The notes under the pieces are model-generated. The model saw only the letters and a list, made by a program, of their open reading frames with translations. It was not told the origin of the DNA and did not search any database. From the NCBI GenBank assembly GCA_002350625.1, contig DEFE01000050.1:1-17294 (forward strand): a stretch of 17,294 nt of DNA. The letters run 5' to 3'. The first letter of the stretch is position 1. The number at the start of each line of letters is the position of its first letter. The position numbers and the translations under genes are program-made. Positions 7,001 through 14,479 of the stretch are shown in pieces. The DNA comes from Lachnospiraceae bacterium UBA2860. Its GTDB lineage: Bacteria > Bacillota > Clostridia > Lachnospirales > Lachnospiraceae.

Positions 7001-7920
7001 GCGGCTATGTCGCCGTCGTCGGCGGCGTAAACATAGACATCGGCGGACGCCCGTTCAGCCCTCTCGTCCCCCGGGATTCGAATCCCGGCAGCGTGACGGT
7101 AAGCCTCGGCGGCGTCGGAAGAAATATCGCGCACAACCTCAGCCTTCTCGGCGCGGAGGTGCAGCTCCTGACAGCCTTCGGCGACGACGTGTACGCCATG
7201 CAGATCGAAGCGGGCTGCGCCGAGTCGAACATCGATATTCACAGGGCGTGCAAGATTCCCGGGGCCGCCTCCTCTGTCTACCTCTATCTGAGCGACGAAA
7301 AAGGGGACATGGCGCTGGCGCTCTCCGACATGGCCATCTGCGACAGGATCGATGTGCCGTACCTTGAAGAAAACCGGGATGTGCTGGACGGAGCCAGGCT
7401 GATCGTCGCGGACGCCAACCTGCCGGAAGCGTCTCTCAGCTATCTTGCGGAAATGGCAAAAGTACCGCTCTTTGTCGACCCGGTCTCCACGGCAAAGGCG
7501 CACAAGCTCCCCTCCATCCTGCACAGGATCCACACGATGAAGCCGAATGCCGCTGAGGCGGAGACGCTCAGCGGCGTTAAGGTCACGGATGAAGCGAGCG
7601 CCTTCCGCGCCGCGGACATCCTGATGGAAAAGGGCGTGCGCCGCGTCTTCCTGTCGCTCGGGAAGGAAGGCATATGCGCCGTGGACGGCGGACAACGCTT
7701 CCGTTTTCACGGGTACGACGCCGTCGTGCGCAGCGCCACAGGCGCGGGAGACGCCTTCATGGCGGCGCTCTCCTACGCGTATCTGAAGGGGATGGACCTT
7801 AAGGAGACGGTTCTTTTTTCCGCAGCGGCCGCGACACTCTGCGTCGAGTGCACGGAAACCGTCAACGCCTCGCTCACGGAAGAAGCCGTCCGCGAGCGGA
7901 TGAAAAAGGGAATGAGATAA
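6997..7920 (+). CDS. psuK: Pseudouridine kinase (PfkB family)
   Basis: 307 residues, typical ribokinase/PfkB length. N-terminal signature VVGGVNIDIGG (7-17), sugar-binding GGVGRNIAHNL (38-48), and the C-terminal ATP and anion-hole motif TGAGDAF (248-254) with D252 as catalytic base. MKPNAAEAE (181-189) is a usual PfkB element. The PfkB family is broad; the pseudouridine assignment rests on psuG directly downstream. It would phosphorylate pseudouridine to pseudouridine 5'-phosphate in the cytosol. The start is GTG at 6997, overlapping the phosphatase stop as GTGA, with AAGGAGG at 6983-6989, so translation is probably coupled. psuG begins 50 bases after the stop. Confidence 0.85.
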   Translation: MSGYVAVVGGVNIDIGGRPFSPLVPRDSNPGSVTVSLGGVGRNIAHNLSLLGAEVQLLTAFGDDVYAMQIEAGCAESNIDIHRACKIPGAASSVYLYLSDEKGDMALALSDMAICDRIDVPYLEENRDVLDGARLIVADANLPEASLSYLAEMAKVPLFVDPVSTAKAHKLPSILHRIHTMKPNAAEAETLSGVKVTDEASAFRAADILMEKGVRRVFLSLGKEGICAVDGGQRFRFHGYDAVVRSATGAGDAFMAALSYAYLKGMDLKETVLFSAAAATLCVECTETVNASLTEEAVRERMKKGMR

Positions 7921-7945
7921 CACGAGCGAATGAAAAAGCAAATGC
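7891..7945 (+). repeat. 30-bp-period duplication across the psuK stop codon
   Basis: CGAGCGGATGAAAAAGGGAATG (starting ~7893) recurs as CGAGCGAATGAAAAAGCAAATG (starting ~7923), 30 bases later and with three differences. The first copy encodes the psuK C-terminus; the second lies in the spacer before the psuG ribosome binding site. Confidence 0.7.
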
Positions 7946-7954
7946 AAAAAAACC

Positions 7955-7962
7955 AAAGGAGG
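7955..7962 (+). promoter_or_regulatory. Ribosome binding site that fixes the psuG start
   Basis: AAAGGAGG ends 8 bases before ATG 7971. An in-frame upstream ATG at 7848 lies inside psuK and would add 41 basic residues unlike the family, so 7971 is the start. Confidence 0.85.
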
Positions 7963-7970
7963 AATCTGAT

Positions 7971-8882
7971 ATGCTTGAGACACATCTGGATATAAAGCCT
8001 GAAGTCGCGGAAGCTCTCCGCGCCGGAAAGCCCGTCGTGGCCCTGGAGTCAACCATCATCTCTCACGGCATGCCCTATCCGCAGAACGTGGAGACAGCGC
8101 TCCGCGTGGAGCAGGTCATCCGGGACGAAGGCGCCGTGCCCGCGACGATCGCAGTCATCGGCGGCCGCCTGAAGGCCGGCCTCACGGAAGAAGAAATCGA
8201 ATATCTGGGAAAGAAAGGCCTTGAGATCACAAAGGCTTCGCGCAGGGATCTGGCTGTGCTGGTCTCGCGGGGACAGGACGGCGCCACGACGGTGACGACG
8301 ACGATGATGATCGCGCACATGGCCGGCATCAAAGTCTTTGCCACAGGCGGCATCGGCGGCGTGCACCGCGGCGCGGAGAAGACGATGGATATCTCCGCCG
8401 ATCTCGAGGAGCTCGCCCACACGCCGGTCCTCGTCGTCTGCGCCGGCGCCAAAGCCATTCTCGATCTTCCGCTCACGCTGGAGTATCTGGAGACGCACGG
8501 CGTCCCCGTGATCGGCTACGGCACGGAGGAATTACCCGCCTTCTACAGCAGGCAGTCCGGGCTCAAAGTGGATTACCGCATGGATACGCCCGAGGAGATT
8601 GCCGCGGCGATGCGCACGCAGACAGAGCTCGGGATGGCCGGCGGCATGCTCGTGACGAATCCGATCCCCGAGGCTTACTCGATGGATCCCGCCGTGATCA
8701 ATAAGGCGATCGATCAGGCAATTGAGGAGATGGAGGCCCTCGGCATCCACGGAAAAGAGTGCACGCCCTTCCTGCTCGCCAAGGTCAAAGACATCACGGG
8801 CGGGGACAGCCTCGACTCCAACATCCGCCTCGTCTTCAACAACGCGTCTCTGGCCGCGAAGATCGCGAAGGCGCTCGTTTAA
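7971..8882 (+). CDS. psuG: Pseudouridine-5'-phosphate glycosidase
   Basis: 303 residues, the normal family length, and clearly PsuG. It cleaves the C-glycosidic bond of pseudouridine 5'-phosphate to uracil and ribose 5-phosphate. Conserved segments include VALESTIISHGMPYP (23-37, catalytic Glu E26), EITKASRRDL (85-94, K88), TTTMMIAHMAGIKVFATGGIGGVHRG, split as 109-133, metal-site acids around MDISADLEEL (139-148), CAGAKAILDLPLTLEYLET (157-175, K161 as the Schiff-base Lys equivalent) and the C-terminal NIRLVFNNA (284-292). Second catabolic step after psuK. The stop is only 4 bases from the convergent azlD stop, and no terminator is present between them. Confidence 0.95.
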   Translation: MLETHLDIKPEVAEALRAGKPVVALESTIISHGMPYPQNVETALRVEQVIRDEGAVPATIAVIGGRLKAGLTEEEIEYLGKKGLEITKASRRDLAVLVSRGQDGATTVTTTMMIAHMAGIKVFATGGIGGVHRGAEKTMDISADLEELAHTPVLVVCAGAKAILDLPLTLEYLETHGVPVIGYGTEELPAFYSRQSGLKVDYRMDTPEEIAAAMRTQTELGMAGGMLVTNPIPEAYSMDPAVINKAIDQAIEEMEALGIHGKECTPFLLAKVKDITGGDSLDSNIRLVFNNASLAAKIAKALV

Positions 8883-8886
8883 GCAT

Positions 8887-9192
8887 TCACAAAACAAAGC
8901 TCATGATGAACACGACCGCGCTGCAGGTGATCGCCACCGGGAAGAGACCGGCGCCCAGCCAGGCGAGGACGATGCCCGCGGCGAGCGACAGAAGTCCCGC
9001 GACGGGACTGTTCGTCGCGTTCATGATCGCCGGAAATGTCATCACCGACAGCGTGACATAGGGCACATAGTACAGGAACGAGCGAATCGTCCTGTTCTTG
9101 ATCTGCCTGCGGATGAGCGTCAGCGGAAGAACGCGGATGAGATACGAGACGGCAAACATGATGAGGATATAGATATAAGGATTTCTCTGCAT
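8887..9192 (-). CDS. azlD: Branched-chain amino acid exporter small subunit AzlD
   Basis: 101 residues, about four hydrophobic helices, with the AzlD pattern YLIRVLPLTLIRR (17-29), FLYYVPYVTLSVMTFPAI (39-56) and a Gly/Ala-rich third helix. With AzlC it forms a two-subunit membrane exporter for branched-chain amino acids or analogues such as azaleucine. It starts 3 bases after the azlC stop, with GAGGAGG upstream inside the azlC 3' end. The gene end converges on psuG with a 4-base gap. Confidence 0.92.
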   Translation of the reverse strand: MQRNPYIYILIMFAVSYLIRVLPLTLIRRQIKNRTIRSFLYYVPYVTLSVMTFPAIMNATNSPVAGLLSLAAGIVLAWLGAGLFPVAITCSAVVFIMSFVL

Positions 9193-9195
9193 CGC

Positions 9196-9915
9196 TTATG
9201 CCTCCTCGTCCGCAATCGGGAAAAGCACCGCCGCCGCAAGAGACAGCGCCACGGTGAGAAGAATGATCCGGTTTCCCTCGGAGAGCGAGGAGATCACCGG
9301 GAGCACCGAGCAGGCGTAGCTCGCCGCAAATGAAGCGGCCACGAGGCCGAACACCGCCCGCGATTTCCTCGCGGGTGGAATAATGATGGCGATAAACATC
9401 CCGTAGAGAAGCACGCTGAGCGCCGTCACCAGTCTTTCCGGTAGAACGTTGCCCACGAGGACGCCGAGGCAGGTGCCGAGCGCCCACTGGGACAGCGAAG
9501 AAGCCGCGAGCCCGTACTGATAAAACGGGTTCAGCTGTCCTTCCACGCTCACGGCCGCCCCGAAGATCTCGTCCGTCACGAAATAGCCCATGCCGAGGCG
9601 GTGATAAAAAGGCAGGTCCTCAGGTATTTTCTGGGAGAGCGCCGCCGACATCAGCAGGTAGCGCGCGTTGATGATGAGCGTGATGACCGCCATTTGCATA
9701 TAGGGTGCATTGGAGGCGATCACGGTAAAGCCCGCGAACTCTCCCGCCGAAGCGTTGCACAGCATGGAGGCCAGTGTCGCCTGAAATGCCGTGAGCCCCG
9801 CCTGCTTCGCCGCTATGCCGAGGGCGAAGGAGACGGCCAGATAGCCGAGGCCGATGGGAATGCCGTTCTTAAGGCCCCGGCGGAACCATGTCCGATTTGT
9901 CTCCTTTGTACGCAT
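9196..9915 (-). CDS. azlC: Branched-chain amino acid exporter large subunit AzlC
   Basis: 239 residues with multiple membrane helices. Diagnostic AzlC segments are GIPIGLGYLAVSFALGIAA (18-36), the NASAGEFAG stretch (53-61), INARYLLMSAALSQ (81-94) and FVTDEIFG near 111-118. The large subunit of the AzlCD exporter, immediately upstream of azlD. AGGAG lies 6 bases before the start. No good promoter is seen in the 116 bases between it and the radical SAM gene, so it may be read from the upstream promoter near 12680. Confidence 0.92.
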   Translation of the reverse strand: MRTKETNRTWFRRGLKNGIPIGLGYLAVSFALGIAAKQAGLTAFQATLASMLCNASAGEFAGFTVIASNAPYMQMAVITLIINARYLLMSAALSQKIPEDLPFYHRLGMGYFVTDEIFGAAVSVEGQLNPFYQYGLAASSLSQWALGTCLGVLVGNVLPERLVTALSVLLYGMFIAIIIPPARKSRAVFGLVAASFAASYACSVLPVISSLSEGNRIILLTVALSLAAAVLFPIADEEA

Positions 9916-9980
9916 GTCTGCTCCTGATTGTCAAATAATGATCCGTGCGCGCCCGCGCGAATTCTGATCTCTTCTTAAGC

Positions 9981-10048
9981 GCGCATCCTCAGCTCACTGC
10001 TGCAGGATTGTCTTTTTAGCGCATCCTCAGCTTACTGCTGCAGGATCG
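9981..10048 (-). repeat. 30-bp direct repeat across the radical SAM gene stop codon
   Basis: 9981-10010 and 10019-10048 match at 28 of 30 positions, with a 38-base period. The copy at 10019-10048 contains the last codons and TAA stop of the radical SAM gene; the other copy lies just downstream and carries TGA at the matching place. It is a tandem duplication of a gene end. Each copy can form a small CAGC/GCTG hairpin but lacks a T-run. Confidence 0.8.
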
Positions 10049-11123
10049 CTTCCACCTGCTCCCGCTTCTCGTAGAGTACGCAGCCGCCCACGTGCTCGCC
10101 GCTGAGAACGCCCTGTTCCTGCAGCTGCGCAAAAAGCGGCGAAGCGATGGCGTCTTTCAGCGACGTCTCCTTCACGTTGATGTCCGAATACGGGGAGAAG
10201 GGACAGGGCTCCGCGCCGCCGTGGGAATTGATGTGGAAGAACTCTCTCCCCGCCGCCATGCAGCCGCCCATCGCCAGCTCGTCGCCGGGGAAGGAAAGCA
10301 GCACGGCTTCCGTATATGTCGTCCGGAGACGGTCCATTGCTTCCGCGAGATATGCCCGCTCCGCGTCGCCGGGCGCCAGGTGGCGCGCCTCCTCTGTCAC
10401 CGGAACAAATTCCACGAAGATCACCAGCTTGCAGCCCTTGTCGATGAGGCCCCGCAGGAATTCCGGCGAGGAAACCTCCTTCACATTTTCTGTGGTCACA
10501 GTGATGGAGGCCCCGAAGATCAGCCCTTTGTCGCGGAATTTGTCCATGTTCGCGGAGACGATCCTGTAGATGCCTTCGCCGCGGCGGGCGTCCGTGATCT
10601 CCTCCCCGCCCTCGATGCTGAGGACAGGGATCAGGTTCCGGCAGCTGTCAAAAAGCTTATAGTAGCGGTCGTCGATAAACGTGCCGTTCGTAAAGATCGG
10701 GAAGATGATATTCCGCATTTTCCCGGCGCTCTCGATGATATCGCGGCGCATCATCGGCTCTCCGCCGGCCAGCATGATGAAGCTGATGCCGAGCTCATCC
10801 GCCTCTTTAAAGATTCTGAGCCAGTCCTCATCCGTGAGCTGCCGGACCGGAGGCGCGTCATTCGTGGCGTTGCTGCACCTGGAATAGCAGCCGGCGCAGT
10901 GCAGGTTGCAGCTGCTCGTGATGCTCGCGATGAGGAAGCCCGGGACGTGGATTCCCTGCTGCTCATAGGAGAGCCGCGTCTTTGACGCCTTGCGGCTGGC
11001 CGCCGCAAACTTCACCATGAAGGCGCTCTCTTTCGGATTCTTCAGGGTCGCCTTCAGCGTGTCCGCGACGATCTGCTCGACGCCCTGTTCAATATGCTTC
11101 TGAAGATCAAATTGCTGTTTCAT
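10032..11123 (-). CDS. Radical SAM protein with SPASM-like C-terminus
   Basis: 363 residues. Radical SAM cluster motif CNLHCAGC (C72, C76, C79), GGEP-type SAM motif AGGEP (119-123), FTNGT (144-148). The C-terminal part has C288 (GGCMAAGREFFHINSHGG), PCPFSPYSD (C307) and a late C348 (VGGCVLYEKRE), fitting a twitch/SPASM-like auxiliary Fe-S site. SPASM-like proteins often modify peptides but many act on other substrates or in cofactor assembly; no substrate is evident. An extra Cys (C83) follows the main cluster. The start has GGAGAGGG upstream. It follows the HD-kinase gene by 28 bases on the same strand and precedes azlC, suggesting one operon. Substrate unknown. Confidence 0.85.
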   Translation of the reverse strand: MKQQFDLQKHIEQGVEQIVADTLKATLKNPKESAFMVKFAAASRKASKTRLSYEQQGIHVPGFLIASITSSCNLHCAGCYSRCSNATNDAPPVRQLTDEDWLRIFKEADELGISFIMLAGGEPMMRRDIIESAGKMRNIIFPIFTNGTFIDDRYYKLFDSCRNLIPVLSIEGGEEITDARRGEGIYRIVSANMDKFRDKGLIFGASITVTTENVKEVSSPEFLRGLIDKGCKLVIFVEFVPVTEEARHLAPGDAERAYLAEAMDRLRTTYTEAVLLSFPGDELAMGGCMAAGREFFHINSHGGAEPCPFSPYSDINVKETSLKDAIASPLFAQLQEQGVLSGEHVGGCVLYEKREQVEAILQQ

Positions 11124-11151
11124 CTCTTCCCTCTCCGTCTCTCTGTGAATT

Positions 11152-12630
11152 CTAGAAGTCCAGCGTTTCCAGGCGGTCCAAAAGCCTGGCGACCTTCCGC
11201 AGATAGCGGTTCACTGATTCACGCGCTACGTCGGAGAGCTCCTCCGTCTTATGCAGCCGGTTGATCGCCCGCACATAGCAGATGAATATGAGCTTTAAGC
11301 CAACCTCTGTGATGAAGAGGTCATCATCCGACTCCAGATAATACCGCAGAAATTCCTGGAAAAAGACGAGCGCCGTCTGGTAGGAGAAACCCATGAAATC
11401 TTCGACGACAGAGGGGTCGTCCTCCCCCAGAACCACATAGTAGTAGCACAGGTCGCTGAGCTCCGCATAGGGGTGTCCTTTAGCGAGCCGGTCCATATCA
11501 ATCAGCAGCGGCTCTCCTTTCTTCATGAAGACATTTCCGGTGTGGAAATCCCCGTGGACCAGTGTATTCCTTTCCGGAAGCGTATCCAGAAGCTTCAGGC
11601 ATCTTTCGGAAAGCTCTATATCGTCATAGGCGACCCCGCCCCGGACATAGGCCCGCAGTCTGTCGATCACCATCGGGAAGCTGCTGTCGTCAGAGACGTC
11701 TATACTGTGAATCTTCCGGGCCAGGTTTGCCATGATTCTGGCGTAGATCTTCACCTGCCCGGGGTTTCTTGCGATGCAGCTCGAGATTGTCTCCGCGTTG
11801 AGCAGCTCATACATGGCTCCGTACTGCGTGCCTACGGATACGATGCCGAAGGATATGGCCGTGGGGATCCCCAGGATGAACGCCTTGCGGCTGAGCGTAA
11901 TCTCCTGTTCCACGTCGTGGAAGGAGTTGTTCTCGTTGAAGACCTTTATGATCAGCTCATTGTCATACCTGTACACGGCTCCCTTGGCCCCGTGTCCGAG
12001 CATCTTGCAGCCTTCGACGGAAACCTCTCTGTATTTCTTAAACTTTTCCATTTCCGTGTCGACGGAGCCGGGCCAGATGGTATTGAGACGGTTGATGTAT
12101 TCCCTGTAGGCCGTCGTTTTGCTTAAATCCTGTTCCAGAATCTCGGCGATCGACTGGTAGTACCAGCGCTGCATGTCCGGATCAGGCTGATGCAGACTTT
12201 CAAAGAAGACTTCACCCTGCTCCAGATAGAGTCCCGTAAAAGACCTGATATTTGACAGCTTGTCCGCAAGCCAGAGCATCTTGACTCCCTTGTCGCGGCT
12301 GTTCTTAAGGACCATAAGGGACTCTTCCTTGCGCCGCTTCCAGGTCATGCTCCGGTCTTCATTCTCACTCTTTTTCTCCGTCTCGGAATCCACAAGGAGC
12401 GCCACTCTGTTTCCAAAGCGTTTTTTGATCTCTTCCAGCGTGCCGTCGGTCTCCTCCACGACATCGTGCAGAATGCCCGCCGTGATGATCTCGGGGTCAT
12501 CCGTCAGCGTGGACAGAATCTGCGCCACTTCCATCGGATGGAGGATAAACGGGTTGTTTATGAATTTCCGGACCTTTCCCTGATGCATGATCGTTGCGTA
12601 GATAATCGCTTCTTCAATAAGATTCATCAT
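11152..12630 (-). CDS. SpoT-like HD hydrolase fused to APH-family kinase
   Basis: 492 residues, two enzymes in one chain. Residues ~1-185 are an HD domain of the RelA/SpoT/MESH1 hydrolase type: GKVRKFINNPFILHP (18-32, H31), LHDVVEET (54-61, H55-D56 and E59-E60) and LADKLSNIR (121-129, D123). All metal and catalytic positions of (p)ppGpp hydrolases appear present; there is no synthetase domain. Residues ~195-485 are an aminoglycoside-phosphotransferase-fold kinase: Gly loop GHGAKGAVYRY (212-222), K229, catalytic loop LVHGDFHTGNVF (357-368, D361) and metal-binding LIDMDR (376-381, D378). The APH fold also phosphorylates small molecules such as choline, sugars and antibiotics, so resistance cannot be claimed. 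Two adjacent ATGs (12630 and 12627) are possible; GGTGGA lies upstream. First gene before the radical SAM gene. Fold calls strong; substrate and joint role unknown. Confidence 0.85.
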   Translation of the reverse strand: MMNLIEEAIIYATIMHQGKVRKFINNPFILHPMEVAQILSTLTDDPEIITAGILHDVVEETDGTLEEIKKRFGNRVALLVDSETEKKSENEDRSMTWKRRKEESLMVLKNSRDKGVKMLWLADKLSNIRSFTGLYLEQGEVFFESLHQPDPDMQRWYYQSIAEILEQDLSKTTAYREYINRLNTIWPGSVDTEMEKFKKYREVSVEGCKMLGHGAKGAVYRYDNELIIKVFNENNSFHDVEQEITLSRKAFILGIPTAISFGIVSVGTQYGAMYELLNAETISSCIARNPGQVKIYARIMANLARKIHSIDVSDDSSFPMVIDRLRAYVRGGVAYDDIELSERCLKLLDTLPERNTLVHGDFHTGNVFMKKGEPLLIDMDRLAKGHPYAELSDLCYYYVVLGEDDPSVVEDFMGFSYQTALVFFQEFLRYYLESDDDLFITEVGLKLIFICYVRAINRLHKTEELSDVARESVNRYLRKVARLLDRLETLDF

Positions 12631-12679
12631 CTTAAGTCCACCGTTTCCTTACGTACAATTGTTTTTCCCATACAGCCCA

Positions 12680-12685
12680 ATTATA
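12680..12685 (-). promoter_or_regulatory. -10 element of the HD-kinase operon
   Basis: A perfect TATAAT on the minus strand, 49 bases before the first ATG. No good -35 hexamer exists at 16-18 bases (best TGGTGT at 12703-12708), so an activator may be required. Confidence 0.5.
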
Positions 12686-12715
12686 ATGAATGCATAAGCC
12701 TGACACCACAAGTAT

Positions 12716-12735
12716 TTTTTCCTGAACAGGAAAAA
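12716..12735. promoter_or_regulatory. Palindromic operator-like site between divergent genes
   Basis: TTTTTCCTG and CAGGAAAAA form a perfect 9-bp inverted repeat around a 2-base AA centre. The loop is too short for a good RNA hairpin, so a dimeric protein site is likelier. It lies just upstream of the -35 region of the HD-kinase promoter and about 120 bases before the DUF3298 gene. Confidence 0.45.
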
Positions 12736-12856
12736 CGCAAAAATCTGTGACGATCATGTGCCGACGTCTGTCCATAATAGTATAGGACATACGGTATTTC
12801 CTTTAGGCAGGACAGATCCATTTGACATTTTCATACAGAAGAAAGGAGCTGCACAC

Positions 12857-14362
12857 ATGAAAAAGCAGATCAGTATCATCTCCGCAGTTGTCACAACAGC
12901 CCTCATCGCAGGCCTGACCGCGATACCCGTCTTTGCGGAGACACAGGAAAAAGACGAAACCGCAGCAGGCATCCAGGTGTACACGGGATTTTCTTTCCAG
13001 CAGGAATGGTCTGAGGAAGCCGGCCGCGCACTCGCGCAGTCCGTCTGTCCGCGGGCCGCACTGGATGACGAGACGGCCGCCGCATGGCCGGAGCTGGAAA
13101 AGGCATTTGCGGCGCTCAATGAAGAAAAGAAAAAGGACGCAGACGAGACTTATCAGACCACTCTTGCGGATGCGAAGGAGCGGCTCCTTGAAGATCCGGA
13201 GTATCCGACCACCTTTACCGATTCGGAATCCTTCTGTGTAGTCAGAGCAGACAGCCGCATCGTCTCACTTCTCAGTGTATATAACGGATACACCGGCGGC
13301 GCGCACGGATATGAGGGATTCTCCGGCGTGAATATCGATCCCGCGAGCGGGAAAACGCTTACGCTCAGCGACGTCGTCACGGACAGCGCCGCCTTTACGG
13401 CGCTGGTGAAAGAGGAGCTCCTCCGGCTGTATCCCGATGTGGACAAGGATCTGACGGACCGCTATTTTGAGGAGACAGCGATCGATGACATGATCTGGAC
13501 GGCCGCCTGCGACGGCGTCACCTGCTACTTCAACGCTTATACGCTCGGGGCTTACGCGCTCGGCTATCAGATTGTCCCGATTCCCTATGCGGGAAACGAG
13601 GCTCTGTTCACAGAGGCCGTCACGGATGCGCCGGACAGCTTCGGCATTGAGTTCCCGATGCGCTTCCCCGTGAAGCTCGGCGGGCGGGAGATCCTTGTCA
13701 CCGGAACGCCCTCTAAATACGGCAGCTACGACAGCCTCTCGATCTATCTCGACGGAGAAGAAAACCGCTTCGAAGACGACATCTACACCTACGCCGTCCA
13801 TCCGACTTACTTCAATATCGAAGGGGAAGAATACCTCATGCTCGAGTACTCCGAAGACAACGACTACCGGTGCATCGATCTCTACCGTCTCGGGGAGAAA
13901 GTCGAGCGGATCGGCCTCGAAGATCTCTCGAGAGCAGGAATATACAAGGAAGAGATGGGCAATACGGCTTACGCGGCCCTGACTGATCCGGCGCATCTGC
14001 CCCTGTCGAAGAGAACGAACCTCCTCGGCACCGCGTCCATCATGCGCATCAGCTGCCTTCATAAAGACGGGACCATCACGCCGGAAGAGCCCTATTTCCG
14101 CTACATTGGGACGCGGGTTCTCACGACAAATGAAGACCTCACCTGCAAAGAAGCCGATGAGGCGGGCACGGTGACCGGCGATCTCACGGTTCCGGCCGGG
14201 ACAAAGCTCACGCCGTTCCGCACGGACAACGAATCGATCGTGGATCTTCGCACAGACGACGGACGCATCGCCCGCGTGGAGGTGGCGGGCGGCAGTTACC
14301 CGCAGACCATCGACGGCAAAGACATCTCGGAGATCTTTGACGGCGTCAGATTCGCCGGCTGA
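12857..14362 (+). CDS. Secreted DUF3298/RsiV-like protein
   Basis: 501 residues. Signal peptide: KK, hydrophobic 5-25, predicted cleavage after VFA at 25-27. Residues ~37-250 match the DUF4163/DUF3298 pattern seen in RsiV and PdaC relatives, with VYNGYTGGAHGYEGFSGVNIDPASGKTLTLSDVV at 141-174 given here as parts: VYNGYTGGAHGYEG, then GVNIDPASGKTLTLSDVV. In RsiV this domain binds lysozyme, but it is also found in enzymes and uncharacterised secreted proteins. Residues ~255-501 are beta-rich and unrecognised. No TM anchor, LPxTG or lipobox is present, so it is probably released or wall-associated. AAAGGAG (12842-12848) fixes the start at 12857; an in-frame ATG at 12758 would put 33 residues before the signal peptide. 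No sigma factor is adjacent. guaD follows after 117 bases. Confidence 0.8.
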   Translation: MKKQISIISAVVTTALIAGLTAIPVFAETQEKDETAAGIQVYTGFSFQQEWSEEAGRALAQSVCPRAALDDETAAAWPELEKAFAALNEEKKKDADETYQTTLADAKERLLEDPEYPTTFTDSESFCVVRADSRIVSLLSVYNGYTGGAHGYEGFSGVNIDPASGKTLTLSDVVTDSAAFTALVKEELLRLYPDVDKDLTDRYFEETAIDDMIWTAACDGVTCYFNAYTLGAYALGYQIVPIPYAGNEALFTEAVTDAPDSFGIEFPMRFPVKLGGREILVTGTPSKYGSYDSLSIYLDGEENRFEDDIYTYAVHPTYFNIEGEEYLMLEYSEDNDYRCIDLYRLGEKVERIGLEDLSRAGIYKEEMGNTAYAALTDPAHLPLSKRTNLLGTASIMRISCLHKDGTITPEEPYFRYIGTRVLTTNEDLTCKEADEAGTVTGDLTVPAGTKLTPFRTDNESIVDLRTDDGRIARVEVAGGSYPQTIDGKDISEIFDGVRFAG

Positions 14363-14366
14363 GCGC

Positions 14367-14445
14367 CGGGCTGCACCATTTCAGACAAAGCCCCGGGCTG
14401 CACCGCTGCCGGCTGCGCTCGGGCAGCACCATTTCCGGCGGAGCC
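14367..14445 (+). repeat. Three imperfect 26-27-bp tandem repeats before guaD
   Basis: Copies start at about 14367, 14394 and 14420 with CGGGCTGCACCATTTC, CGGGCTGCACCGCTGC and CGGGCAGCACCATTTC. They fill most of the gap between the DUF3298 stop and the guaD ribosome binding site. A GCTGCC/GGCAGC hairpin is possible at 14405-14426, without a T-run. Confidence 0.6.
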
Positions 14446-14479
14446 GGTCGGCAAATATCTTCACAAGCGGAGGGAAAAC

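Noticed and set aside
7848..7970. Upstream extension of psuG
   Set aside because: Lies inside the end of psuK and across the spacer; the AAAGGAGG at 7955 points to ATG 7971 and family length fits.
6901..8052. Long open frame (383 codons) on the minus strand opposite psuK
   Set aside because: Antisense shadow of a GC-rich gene: Arg/His/Gly-rich, no domain, no ribosome binding site. psuK has clear family motifs.
10092..10985. 297-codon open frame on the plus strand opposite the radical SAM gene
   Set aside because: Shadow frame with no motif, opposite an enzyme with a full CxxxCxxC cluster.
26..11123. The GG-leader peptide as substrate of the radical SAM enzyme
   Set aside because: About 10 kb and several opposite-strand genes apart; the peptide has one Cys and no precursor-like core. 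No evidence of a link.
11152..12630. Aminoglycoside resistance gene
   Set aside because: The APH fold is shared by many small-molecule kinases. The HD fusion and the context give no support for antibiotic resistance.
13265..14062. 265-codon open frame on the minus strand opposite the DUF3298 gene
   Set aside because: Shadow of a well-supported coding region; composition is atypical and no start signal is seen.
14363..14479. Purine riboswitch ahead of guaD
   Set aside because: The interval is filled by GC-rich repeats and lacks the conserved loop elements of a guanine aptamer.
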